Shown: one piece after another, positions 1-5,625 of the stretch
How the letters are laid out: every line of letters starts with the position of its first letter
Numbering within the stretch: the first letter of the stretch is position 1
From: an uncultured Collinsella sp.
GTDB taxonomy: Bacteria; Actinomycetota; Coriobacteriia; Coriobacteriales; Coriobacteriaceae
Reading direction: 5' to 3'
NCBI GenBank assembly: GCA_900541145.1
Contig: UQIH01000035.1
Span: 1-7,065 of the forward strand
DNA: 7,065 nucleotides
Program-made: the position numbers and the translations under genes
The notes under the pieces: generated by a model
The model's database searches: none
Told to the model about the DNA's origin: nothing
The model's input: the letters and a program-made list of their open reading frames with translations, nothing else

Positions 1-89
1 TCGTGACCGACCGCCTGGCTCGCTACTACGAGACGGTCACCAAGCACAACCTCAAGTATCGTCGCTACTATCACCAGTTCGACTACTAA
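1..89 (+). CDS. C-terminal end of an upstream gene, possibly a SIS-domain sugar-phosphate isomerase/deglycase (partial)
   Basis: An open frame (codons beginning at position 3) enters from the left edge and ends at TAA 87-89, giving 28 visible residues that finish in KYRRYYHQFDY. It lies 46 bp before the IIA gene on the same strand and so is probably the promoter-proximal member of the same PTS operon. Enzymes of the SIS fold related to fructoselysine/glucoselysine-6-phosphate deglycases often sit next to mannose-family PTS genes and tend to end in a basic-aromatic tail of this kind. That resemblance is from memory and the fragment is too short to prove a family. Any other sugar-catabolic enzyme is possible. 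Confidence 0.5.
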   Translation, partial: VTDRLARYYETVTKHNLKYRRYYHQFDY

Positions 90-135
90 AGAAAACGGGT
101 GCGGGAACGTGCCGGGCTATTGAGAGGAACACAGA

Positions 136-555
136 ATGAGACAGTACATCATCGCCAGCCATGCGCACTTCGCTACCGGCATCAAGGAGAGCGTCGAGCT
201 GCTCTCGGGCGCTCGCGACAACGTCCACGATCTTTCGATGTTCGTCGATGGCCGCATGGACGTGGCCGAGGAGGCCCAAAAACTGCTGGCAGGCATGTCT
301 GCTGACGATGATGTCGTTGTCTGCACCGACCTCTTTGGCGGCAGCGTCAACAACGAGTTCACCAAGATCGTCCAGACGCGTCCCCGCACGTACCTCGTTA
401 CCAACATGAACCTTCCTCTCCTCATCCAGCTGCTGTTCTCTGACGAGTCGGCGCCGGTTGAGGAGACGATTCGCGCCATCGTCGCTGCGGACGATACGCG
501 CGTGAAGTTTGTCAACGATCTTTTGGTCGATGGCGACGAGGAAGAAGAGTTCTAA
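136..555 (+). CDS. PTS mannose/fructose/sorbose-family EIIA component
   Basis: This 139-residue cytoplasmic protein is the first phosphocarrier of the permease: it accepts phosphate from HPr and hands it to EIIB. The N-terminal strand IIASHAHFATGI places the expected phospho-histidine at His9, matching the H in the SHG-type motif of ManX-like IIA domains. The second signature, TDLFGGS at residues 64-70, supplies the conserved Asp65 and the glycine turn near the active site; VTNMNLPLL (88-96) matches the usual 'G.N.PML' segment. Length is typical of a stand-alone IIA. ATG 136 is chosen because AGAGGAA (123-129) lies six bases upstream. The C-terminus is unusually acidic (GDEEEEF). The gene is followed 57 bp later by IIB, and a short hairpin lies in the gap. 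Specificity cannot be read from this subunit. Confidence 0.93.
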   Translation: MRQYIIASHAHFATGIKESVELLSGARDNVHDLSMFVDGRMDVAEEAQKLLAGMSADDDVVVCTDLFGGSVNNEFTKIVQTRPRTYLVTNMNLPLLIQLLFSDESAPVEETIRAIVAADDTRVKFVNDLLVDGDEEEEF

Positions 556-575
556 TCCGCAGCACCTACTGACAC

Positions 576-588
576 GCCGTAAGACGGC
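576..588 (+). other. Small intergenic hairpin between IIA and IIB
   Basis: GCCGT (576-580) and ACGGC (584-588) form a perfect 5-bp stem around a 3-base AAG loop, 21 bases after the IIA stop and 24 before the IIB start. No run of T follows, so it is not an intrinsic terminator. In polycistronic PTS messages such elements can adjust mRNA processing or relative subunit amounts; that role is inference. Confidence 0.4.
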
Positions 589-612
589 ACAAGACCTTTG
601 GGGGGTCACATT

Positions 613-1095
613 ATGATTCAGCTACTTCGCGTTGACCATCGCCTGCTTCATGGCCAGGTCGCAGTTTCCTGGGTTCAGGGCCTTGACTCCAACTGCATCT
701 TCTGCGTGGGCGATAAGGTCGCTAACGACCCGGTGTGGAAGACGACGCTCAAGATGGGCAAGCCTGCCGGCTGCAAGCTTGTCATCAAAGATATGGAGCA
801 TGCAATCGAAGCTATCAACTCGGGCGTGACCGACAAGTACAAGATGATCATCTGTGTCGCCACTATTGCTGAGGCAAAGCAGCTTGTTGAGGGCTGCCCG
901 CAGATCAAGTCGGTCAACCTGGGCAACACCAAGCCCAAGGACGAGAAACGTCCCGATGCTCGTCAGGTCTCTCGTCAGATCTTCCTGACCGCGGCCGAGG
1001 AAGCCGATGTGCGCGAGATGCTGGATCGTGGCGTCGAGGTCGAGATTCGACCCCTGGCCGACGACCCCAAGGTCGACTGCGCCAGCGTGCTCTAG
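613..1095 (+). CDS. PTS mannose/fructose/sorbose-family EIIB component
   Basis: This 160-residue cytoplasmic phosphotransferase receives phosphate from EIIA on a histidine and transfers it to the sugar as it passes through IIC/IID. The N-terminus LLRVDHRLLHGQV is the hallmark of the sorbose/mannose IIB family (R[IV]D.RL.HGQV), giving phospho-His13. The following VSW, the KTTLKM stretch (43-48) and the 'VNLGN' loop (101-105) also fit the family, and length is typical. An in-frame TTG at 598 would add five residues, but ATG 613 is preferred: the family motif then starts at the usual distance from Met1 and a G-run (600-605) lies seven bases upstream as ribosome site. It sits between IIA and IIC in the standard gene order. 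Confidence 0.94.
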   Translation: MIQLLRVDHRLLHGQVAVSWVQGLDSNCIFCVGDKVANDPVWKTTLKMGKPAGCKLVIKDMEHAIEAINSGVTDKYKMIICVATIAEAKQLVEGCPQIKSVNLGNTKPKDEKRPDARQVSRQIFLTAAEEADVREMLDRGVEVEIRPLADDPKVDCASVL

Positions 1096-1106
1096 GCGTT
1101 CAATTT

Positions 1107-1126
1107 CGAAGAGTCTGAGCTCTTCG
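1107..1126 (+). other. Intergenic hairpin between IIB and IIC
   Basis: CGAAGAG (1107-1113) pairs perfectly with CTCTTCG (1120-1126) around a 6-base loop, 11 bases after the IIB stop and 27 before the IIC start. There is no T-run behind it, so it is unlikely to end transcription. It may separate expression of the soluble IIA/IIB half from the membrane IIC/IID half by affecting mRNA decay, which is inference. Confidence 0.45.
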
Positions 1127-1153
1127 TAGTGTCCTATTAGGAAAGGGGGATAT

Positions 1154-1927
1154 ATGCTTACCCAAGCAATCCTCATCGGACTTATCGCCGCATTTGGTAA
1201 GTTCGACTGCCAGCTCGGTACGCTCTATGCGTTCCGCCCCATCGCCCTGTGCCCGCTCGTGGGCCTGGTGCTGGGGGACCTGCAGTCCGGCCTCGCGATC
1301 GGTGCGAGTCTGGAGCTGCTGTTCATGGGCTCGATCTCCATCGGCGCCTACGTGCCGCCTGATGAGACGATCGGCGGCGTGCTCGCCTGCGCCTTCGCTA
1401 TCCAGCTGGGCCAGAGCACCGAGGCAGCCATCGCGCTTGCCATGCCTATCGCCACGCTGTGCCTTGCCATCAAGAACATCCTTAACGCCGCCCTGCCGAT
1501 CCTGGTTGACCGCGCTGATGTCTTCTCCGGCCAGGGCAACCTTAAGGGTGTCTATGCGATGCACTTCCTGATCGGTTTGACCGGTATCATCATGGCGTTC
1601 CTGCTGTGCTCGCTGTCGTTCTATCTGGGTGCTGACGCCATCCAGGGCCTGCTCGACTTCATCCCGCCCTTTGTCCTTGCTGGCTTTGGCGTTGCCGCCA
1701 ACATCCTGCCTGCCATGGGCTTCGCCATGCTCGGCCGCCTGGTGCTCACCAAGCAGCTCGTGCCCTTCTACTTCCTGGGCTTCCTGCTGTGCTCCTACGC
1801 CAACGTGCCCGTCCTGGGCGTCGCCCTGATCGCCATCATCATCGGCATCGACAAGTTCGACCTGCTCGGCCTGGGCGGAGCCCAGCCCCAGCTCTCCGCG
1901 GAAGGGGATGAGGACGATGACTTCTAG
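1154..1927 (+). CDS. PTS mannose/fructose/sorbose-family EIIC membrane component (copy 1)
   Basis: This 257-residue integral membrane protein forms, with IID, the sugar channel of the permease. It is almost entirely hydrophobic helices. Landmarks include LGTLYAFRPI (21-30), LVGLVLGDLQSGL and the very typical GASLELLFMGSISIGAYVPPDETIGGVLA block, all characteristic of the sorbose-IIC family; length is normal. ATG 1154 is preceded by GAAAGGGGG (1141-1149) four bases upstream. The C-terminus is strongly acidic (EGDEDDDF) and its codons contain the ribosome site of IID, whose start overlaps this gene by 11 bp. Residues 179-257 are identical to the second IIC at 3947, whereas residues 1-178 differ at about 49 positions. 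Codon use changes at the same point, from mixed to almost exclusively G/C-ending. Confidence 0.94.
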   Translation: MLTQAILIGLIAAFGKFDCQLGTLYAFRPIALCPLVGLVLGDLQSGLAIGASLELLFMGSISIGAYVPPDETIGGVLACAFAIQLGQSTEAAIALAMPIATLCLAIKNILNAALPILVDRADVFSGQGNLKGVYAMHFLIGLTGIIMAFLLCSLSFYLGADAIQGLLDFIPPFVLAGFGVAANILPAMGFAMLGRLVLTKQLVPFYFLGFLLCSYANVPVLGVALIAIIIGIDKFDLLGLGGAQPQLSAEGDEDDDF

Positions 1928-2740
1928 TCCCGAGAACAAGATCACGCGCTCCGACCTCGTCAAGAGCGCCGTCAACGTCGGCGCCCTGGGCATGGAGTTC
2001 TCCTGGACCTACTACAAGCAGATGAACATCGCCTTCTGCCTGATGGTCGCCAACATGCTCAAGAAGATCTACGCCGGCCGCCCCGACGACTACGCCGAGG
2101 CCCTGCACCGCCACTGCGCGTTCTTCAACATCACCGTCCAGTTCGCCCCGTTCGTCGGCGGCATCGCGATGGCCATGGAGGAGAAGGTCGCCCGCGGCGA
2201 GATCGAGCCCGAGAGCGTCAACGACGTCAAGGCCGCCCTCATGGGCCCGCTGTCCGGCATCGGCGACTCCATCTTCCTGTCGACGCTGCGCGTGGTCGCC
2301 GCCGCGGTGGGCATCAGCCTGTGCCAGGCCGGCAACCCCTTCGGCCCCATCGCCTTCCTGCTCATCTACAACGTCCCCGGCTTCGCGCTGCGCATCTGGG
2401 GCGCCGTCAAGGGCTACGAGCTGGGCGTGGGCTTCCTGGACGAGGCCCAGAGGACCGGCCTCATGCAGAAGATCATGACCTGTGTGGGCATCGTGGGCGT
2501 CATGGTCGTGGGCGCCATGTGCAAGGACATGTTCTGGGCCAGCATCCCGGTGGCCATCGGCTCGGGCGAGGACGCCCAGACCCTCCAGGACATCCTGGAC
2601 GGCATCATGCCCGGCATGCTCGGCATGATCGCCTTCTGGCTGTACTACTGGCTGCTGTCCAAGAAGATCAACCCCATGGTGCTGATCGTGGCCACCATGG
2701 TCGTGGGCATCATCGGCGCGTTCTTCGGCGTGCTGGCGTA
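1688..2740 (+). repeat. Direct repeat copy A: IIC 3' end plus entire IID
   Basis: Compared line by line with the segment 2,793 bp downstream, this stretch shows a single difference (T1711 versus G4504). The part 1712-2740, 1,029 bp, appears identical. Immediately left, codon 178 of IIC already differs (TTT versus TGC); immediately right the third base of the IID stop codon differs (TAG versus TAA) and all similarity is lost. No insertion-sequence ends or target-site duplications are seen at the edges, so homologous exchange between two related genes explains it better than transposition. Confidence 0.95.
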
Positions 2741-2741
2741 G
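1917..2741 (+). CDS. PTS mannose/fructose/sorbose-family EIID membrane component (copy 1)
   Basis: This 274-residue membrane protein is the IID half of the mannose-family channel. The N-terminus ITRSDLVKSAV is the usual IID entry (LT+.DL.K), FFNITVQFAPFVGGIAMAMEEKVA (69-92) corresponds to the FN..P...P.I.G...AMEE motif, and KAALMGPLSGIGDSIF (105-120) is the strongest family signature. Hydrophobic helices near the C-terminus (about 185-210, 232-247 and 253-273) complete the pattern. ATG 1917 is chosen over the in-frame ATG 1908 because AAGGGG (1902-1907) is nine bases before it but abuts 1908. It overlaps IIC by 11 bp, implying coupled translation. The protein and DNA are identical to the copy at 4710. 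After the first few codons nearly every codon ends in G or C. Confidence 0.94.
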   Translation: MTSSPENKITRSDLVKSAVNVGALGMEFSWTYYKQMNIAFCLMVANMLKKIYAGRPDDYAEALHRHCAFFNITVQFAPFVGGIAMAMEEKVARGEIEPESVNDVKAALMGPLSGIGDSIFLSTLRVVAAAVGISLCQAGNPFGPIAFLLIYNVPGFALRIWGAVKGYELGVGFLDEAQRTGLMQKIMTCVGIVGVMVVGAMCKDMFWASIPVAIGSGEDAQTLQDILDGIMPGMLGMIAFWLYYWLLSKKINPMVLIVATMVVGIIGAFFGVLA

Positions 2742-2770
2742 GTTCCTGCGTTTTATTCTGCCCCCAAGGG

Positions 2771-2801
2771 AAACGGCGACCCGTTGCGGTCGCCGTTTTT
2801 T
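2771..2801 (+). terminator. Intrinsic terminator after the first PTS operon
   Basis: An 11-bp perfect stem (AAACGGCGACC 2771-2781 with GGTCGCCGTTT 2788-2798) around a 6-base loop runs into T2796-2801. It lies 29 bases past the IID stop and 29 before the next gene, so it should end most IIA-IIB-IIC-IID transcripts while allowing some read-through. Confidence 0.93.
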
Positions 2802-2829
2802 ATTACCGAAAGTTAGCTGGAGGTGCTTC

Positions 2830-3720
2830 GTGATTCGATCTGACAATCCACCCGATAATGGCGTGAGCGGGGCGATGTATCTATTTGGCACGGCGTTCTT
2901 GTGGAGTTTTATCGGCATCCTCGTTCGCGCCAATTCACAGTCAGCTCTTTTGATCGGTGCCGTTACGGCAATATTTATGGCGCTCTTTATCCTGCTCGTC
3001 GGCAGGCCCGTCCTCCGCGTCAGCCGTCTTATTGTCCTTGTGGCCGTCTGCAACTTCGTGACGGGCACCACGTTTAACTTTGCCAACCAGCTCACGACGG
3101 TCGGCAACGCGATCGTCCTGCAGTACACCTCGATGATTTTTGTTATCGTGTATCAATCGCTCGCAACTCGCACGTTGCCCTCGCCTGCGAAGATTGCCTC
3201 CGTGGTGGTTGCTTTTACGGGTATGGGACTTTTCTTTTTAGGCGATTTGAGCGCCGAGGGCATGCTCGGCAACCTGCTTGCCGTCATTTCGGGAGCCACC
3301 TTTGGGCTGTGTTTCTTTTTAAACTCTCGCCCCGATGCGTCGCCCATGGTGTCCTCGCTCATCTCCTGCGGCATCTCGATACTGCCGATCGTCTATTTTG
3401 CCGGCGACCTAGGCTCCGTAAAACCCTTTGAGTGGGGGCTTATGCTGGTGCATGGCCTTTTTTGCAGCGGCCTTGCGAGTGTGCTGTATGCCAAGGGGAT
3501 TGCGCGCACTAACGCGTTTGCGGCCAACTTGGTTTGCATGAGCGAGGTCGTGCTCGCTCCCTGCTGGTCGGCGCTCCTCTTTGGCGAGGTCTTTCGCTGG
3601 AACGAGTTTTTGGGCGCGGCGATAATCGTTTTGGTGATTGTAGGCAACTTGGCATACGATGCCTTTGGCGATGGCTTTCTGGTGGCGCTTGTCCGCCATC
3701 GAAACAAAGAGCGCGCCTGA
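2830..3720 (+). CDS. EamA/DMT-superfamily membrane transporter
   Basis: The 296-residue protein has about ten hydrophobic helices in two homologous halves, as expected for drug/metabolite (EamA) transporters. The end of the first half reads NAIVLQYTSMIFVIVYQ (93-109). The second half carries the classic series LYAKGIARTNAFAANLVCMSEVVLAPCWSALLFGEVFRWNEFLGAAIIVLVIVG, with the conserved Gly-Glu at 252-253. The tail RHRNKERA is basic and presumably cytoplasmic. Start GTG 2830 is supported by GGAGGT (2819-2824) five bases upstream. Family members move amino acids, nucleobases, sugars or other small metabolites; the substrate is not predictable here. It follows the PTS terminator, so it depends on read-through or an unrecognised promoter. 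Its codons (many TTT, GTT, ATT) differ clearly from the adjacent IID gene. Confidence 0.88.
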   Translation: MIRSDNPPDNGVSGAMYLFGTAFLWSFIGILVRANSQSALLIGAVTAIFMALFILLVGRPVLRVSRLIVLVAVCNFVTGTTFNFANQLTTVGNAIVLQYTSMIFVIVYQSLATRTLPSPAKIASVVVAFTGMGLFFLGDLSAEGMLGNLLAVISGATFGLCFFLNSRPDASPMVSSLISCGISILPIVYFAGDLGSVKPFEWGLMLVHGLFCSGLASVLYAKGIARTNAFAANLVCMSEVVLAPCWSALLFGEVFRWNEFLGAAIIVLVIVGNLAYDAFGDGFLVALVRHRNKERA

Positions 3721-3764
3721 TGGGATACGTCTGCCGTTTACGGTAAAAAACACCCCGCTGAGCG

Positions 3765-3810
3765 AGTGGTATTAAATAGTAAGAACCTGCATATCTATAA
3801 TTGGTATCAA
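3765..3810 (+). promoter_or_regulatory. Candidate promoter with paired GGTAT boxes upstream of the second IIC
   Basis: A perfect -10 hexamer TATAAT (3796-3801) is followed directly by TTGGTATCAA (3801-3810), which covers the expected start of transcription near 3808. Upstream, AGTGGTATTAAA (3765-3776) contains a weak -35-like TTAAAT (3773-3778) at a 17-bp spacing. The same layout, with identical distances, recurs at 6917-6960. The poor -35 suggests an activator or a regulated promoter, and the GGTAT boxes on both sides of the core look like operator half-sites. GntR/HutC-type sugar regulators bind sites containing GGTAT-like half-sites; that link is only suggestive. Confidence 0.7.
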
Positions 3811-3817
3811 ATCATTT

Positions 3818-3852
3818 GTGCCTGGCATAGGTGTTAACAGCACACCAGGTAC
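3818..3852 (+). promoter_or_regulatory. Structured 5' leader of the second IIC-IID transcript
   Basis: GTGCCTGG (3818-3825) can pair with CCAGGTAC (3845-3852) in an 8-bp stem with one G-U pair. The 19-base loop holds the palindrome TGTTAACA (3832-3839). A competing stem GGTGT (3830-3834) with ACACC (3842-3846) shares two bases with the outer one. The leader from the inferred start of transcription to ATG 3947 is roughly 140 bases, longer than needed for translation alone. It matches no riboswitch that I recognise and has no terminator partner, so it may equally be a DNA operator. Confidence 0.4.
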
Positions 3853-3881
3853 GCTTCGGGCCGTGTGGTCGAGTTTCCGGA

Positions 3882-3891
3882 TTGATATCAA
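3882..3891. promoter_or_regulatory. Perfect palindrome TTGATATCAA, possible second operator
   Basis: This 10-bp perfect palindrome differs by one base from TTGGTATCAA at 3801-3810, 81 bp upstream, which overlaps the inferred transcription start. A dimeric repressor could use both. The evidence is the sequence similarity alone. Confidence 0.35.
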
Positions 3892-3946
3892 CAGCGCGCG
3901 CGACGGTGACCGGCTATGACTCGAGATTTCCTATTTTGGAGGAACC

Positions 3947-4720
3947 ATGCTTACCCAAGCAATCCTCGTCGGCTTAGTCGGAGCTTTTGGAGGCCTCGAC
4001 TACCAGCTCGGCACCCTCTACGCGTTCCGCCCCATCGTCCTGTGCCCGCTCGTGGGCCTGGTGCTGGGGGACCTGCAGACTGGTCTTGCCGTTGGCGCCA
4101 GCCTGGAGCTGCTGTTCATGGGTTCGGTTTCCATCGGCGCCTACGTGCCGCCTAACGAAACCATCGGCGGCGTGCTCGCCTGCGCGTTTGCCATTCAGCT
4201 CGGTCAGGGTACCGAGACGGCCATCGCGCTCGCCATGCCCATCGCTGTCCTTTCGCTGACGATCGGCAACATTACTAGTGCCTTGTTCACCGTGTTTGTC
4301 GATATGGCAGACAGGTTCGCCCTCAAGGGAAACCTTAAAGGCATTTACGCCGTTCATTGGGGCATGGGTCTTTGGGGCTGCCTTGAGTATTTCCTGCTGT
4401 GCGGCGGCGCCTTCTATCTGGGCTCCGATGCCATCCAGGGCCTGCTCGACTTCGTCCCGTCCTTCATCATTGATGGTTGCGGCGTTGCCGCCAACATCCT
4501 GCCGGCCATGGGCTTCGCCATGCTCGGCCGCCTGGTGCTCACCAAGCAGCTCGTGCCCTTCTACTTCCTGGGCTTCCTGCTGTGCTCCTACGCCAACGTG
4601 CCCGTCCTGGGCGTCGCCCTGATCGCCATCATCATCGGCATCGACAAGTTCGACCTGCTCGGCCTGGGCGGAGCCCAGCCCCAGCTCTCCGCGGAAGGGG
4701 ATGAGGACGATGACTTCTAG
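3947..4720 (+). CDS. PTS mannose/fructose/sorbose-family EIIC membrane component (copy 2)
   Basis: This is a second 257-residue sorbose-type IIC, the same length as copy 1 and alignable without gaps. It keeps LGTLYAFRPI and the GASLELLFMGSVSIGAYVPPNETIGGVLA block. About 49 of its first 178 residues differ from copy 1, densest around residues 105-155, where the middle helices and loops would be. Residues 179-257 are identical. The start ATG 3947 has GGAGG (3938-3942) four bases upstream, and the first 21 nucleotides equal those of copy 1. No IIA or IIB precedes it, and the nearest upstream gene is the unrelated EamA transporter, 226 bp away. It should therefore use IIA/IIB made elsewhere, plausibly from 136-1095. 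The divergent central part suggests a different substrate from copy 1, which is inference. Confidence 0.94.
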   Translation: MLTQAILVGLVGAFGGLDYQLGTLYAFRPIVLCPLVGLVLGDLQTGLAVGASLELLFMGSVSIGAYVPPNETIGGVLACAFAIQLGQGTETAIALAMPIAVLSLTIGNITSALFTVFVDMADRFALKGNLKGIYAVHWGMGLWGCLEYFLLCGGAFYLGSDAIQGLLDFVPSFIIDGCGVAANILPAMGFAMLGRLVLTKQLVPFYFLGFLLCSYANVPVLGVALIAIIIGIDKFDLLGLGGAQPQLSAEGDEDDDF

Positions 4721-5533
4721 TCCCGAGAACAAGATCACGCGCTCCGACCTCGTCAAGAGCGCCGTCAACGTCGGCGCCCTGGGCATGGAGTTCTCCTGGA
4801 CCTACTACAAGCAGATGAACATCGCCTTCTGCCTGATGGTCGCCAACATGCTCAAGAAGATCTACGCCGGCCGCCCCGACGACTACGCCGAGGCCCTGCA
4901 CCGCCACTGCGCGTTCTTCAACATCACCGTCCAGTTCGCCCCGTTCGTCGGCGGCATCGCGATGGCCATGGAGGAGAAGGTCGCCCGCGGCGAGATCGAG
5001 CCCGAGAGCGTCAACGACGTCAAGGCCGCCCTCATGGGCCCGCTGTCCGGCATCGGCGACTCCATCTTCCTGTCGACGCTGCGCGTGGTCGCCGCCGCGG
5101 TGGGCATCAGCCTGTGCCAGGCCGGCAACCCCTTCGGCCCCATCGCCTTCCTGCTCATCTACAACGTCCCCGGCTTCGCGCTGCGCATCTGGGGCGCCGT
5201 CAAGGGCTACGAGCTGGGCGTGGGCTTCCTGGACGAGGCCCAGAGGACCGGCCTCATGCAGAAGATCATGACCTGTGTGGGCATCGTGGGCGTCATGGTC
5301 GTGGGCGCCATGTGCAAGGACATGTTCTGGGCCAGCATCCCGGTGGCCATCGGCTCGGGCGAGGACGCCCAGACCCTCCAGGACATCCTGGACGGCATCA
5401 TGCCCGGCATGCTCGGCATGATCGCCTTCTGGCTGTACTACTGGCTGCTGTCCAAGAAGATCAACCCCATGGTGCTGATCGTGGCCACCATGGTCGTGGG
5501 CATCATCGGCGCGTTCTTCGGCGTGCTGGCGTA
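4481..5533 (+). repeat. Direct repeat copy B: IIC 3' end plus entire IID
   Basis: This is the partner of 1688-2740 at a constant offset of 2,793 bp, with one mismatch at 4504 and no gaps. Similarity ends at the last base of the IID stop codon; the terminators behind the two copies are unrelated in sequence. Confidence 0.95.
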
Positions 5534-5534
5534 A
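4710..5534 (+). CDS. PTS mannose/fructose/sorbose-family EIID membrane component (copy 2)
   Basis: The 274-residue product is identical to that of 1917-2741, including the KAALMGPLSGIGDSIF signature and the FFNITVQFAPFVGG..AMEE block, and the nucleotide sequence also matches up to the stop codon (TAA here, TAG there). It overlaps the second IIC by 11 bp with the same AAGGGG ribosome site nested in the IIC tail, so IIC and IID are again translationally coupled. An identical IID should contact the same IIB partner as copy 1. The absence of even synonymous differences indicates very recent homogenisation. Confidence 0.94.
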   Translation: MTSSPENKITRSDLVKSAVNVGALGMEFSWTYYKQMNIAFCLMVANMLKKIYAGRPDDYAEALHRHCAFFNITVQFAPFVGGIAMAMEEKVARGEIEPESVNDVKAALMGPLSGIGDSIFLSTLRVVAAAVGISLCQAGNPFGPIAFLLIYNVPGFALRIWGAVKGYELGVGFLDEAQRTGLMQKIMTCVGIVGVMVVGAMCKDMFWASIPVAIGSGEDAQTLQDILDGIMPGMLGMIAFWLYYWLLSKKINPMVLIVATMVVGIIGAFFGVLA

Positions 5535-5568
5535 GGGTCCGGCTGCATAGATTTTCGTTGCAACCTGG

Positions 5569-5608
5569 AAAGGGGATGGAGCAGGCCTATGCCCTCCATC
5601 CCCTTTTT
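5569..5608 (+). terminator. Intrinsic terminator after the second IIC-IID pair
   Basis: AAAGGGGATGGAG (5569-5581) pairs perfectly with CTCCATCCCCTTT (5594-5606); an inner GGC/GCC (5584-5586 with 5591-5593) extends the stem past a 2-base bulge, and T5604-5608 follows. It starts 34 bases after the IID stop and ends 17 before the MFS gene, whose ribosome site lies just downstream. Confidence 0.94.
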
Positions 5609-5625
5609 GTATAGAAGGAGTTCGT

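Noticed and set aside
598..612. TTG 598 as start of IIB
   Set aside because: ATG 613 gives the standard IIB N-terminus and correct ribosome-site spacing; TTG would lie within the G-run that serves as that site.
1908..1916. ATG 1908 (and 4701) as start of IID
   Set aside because: The AAGGGG element touches this ATG with no spacer, while ATG 1917 (4710) is nine bases away.
1100..1993. Minus-strand frame of 297 codons opposite IIC, and the similar one at 3974-4786
   Set aside because: Low-complexity, polar, no recognisable family, no ribosome site noted; a shadow of the IIC coding strand.
1839..3128. Long minus-strand open frame (429 codons) opposite IID, repeated at 4632-5714
   Set aside because: It is opposite a well-supported IID gene, its product is rich in His, Asp, Gly and Ala with no domain, and such open antisense frames arise from the strong G/C-ending codon use of IID.
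3743..3770. Minus-strand terminator-like element (stem followed by six T) after the EamA gene
   Set aside because: The stem is bulged with an essentially one-base loop and there is no minus-strand gene to terminate; on the + strand no T-run follows.
3916..4155. Small + strand frame of 79 codons before and over the second IIC
   Set aside because: Arg/Pro/Ala-rich out-of-frame product overlapping IIC, with no family resemblance.
1688..5533. Transposon or insertion sequence as the cause of the duplication
   Set aside because: No transposase, terminal inverted repeats or target duplications at the repeat edges; the edges fall within homologous genes.
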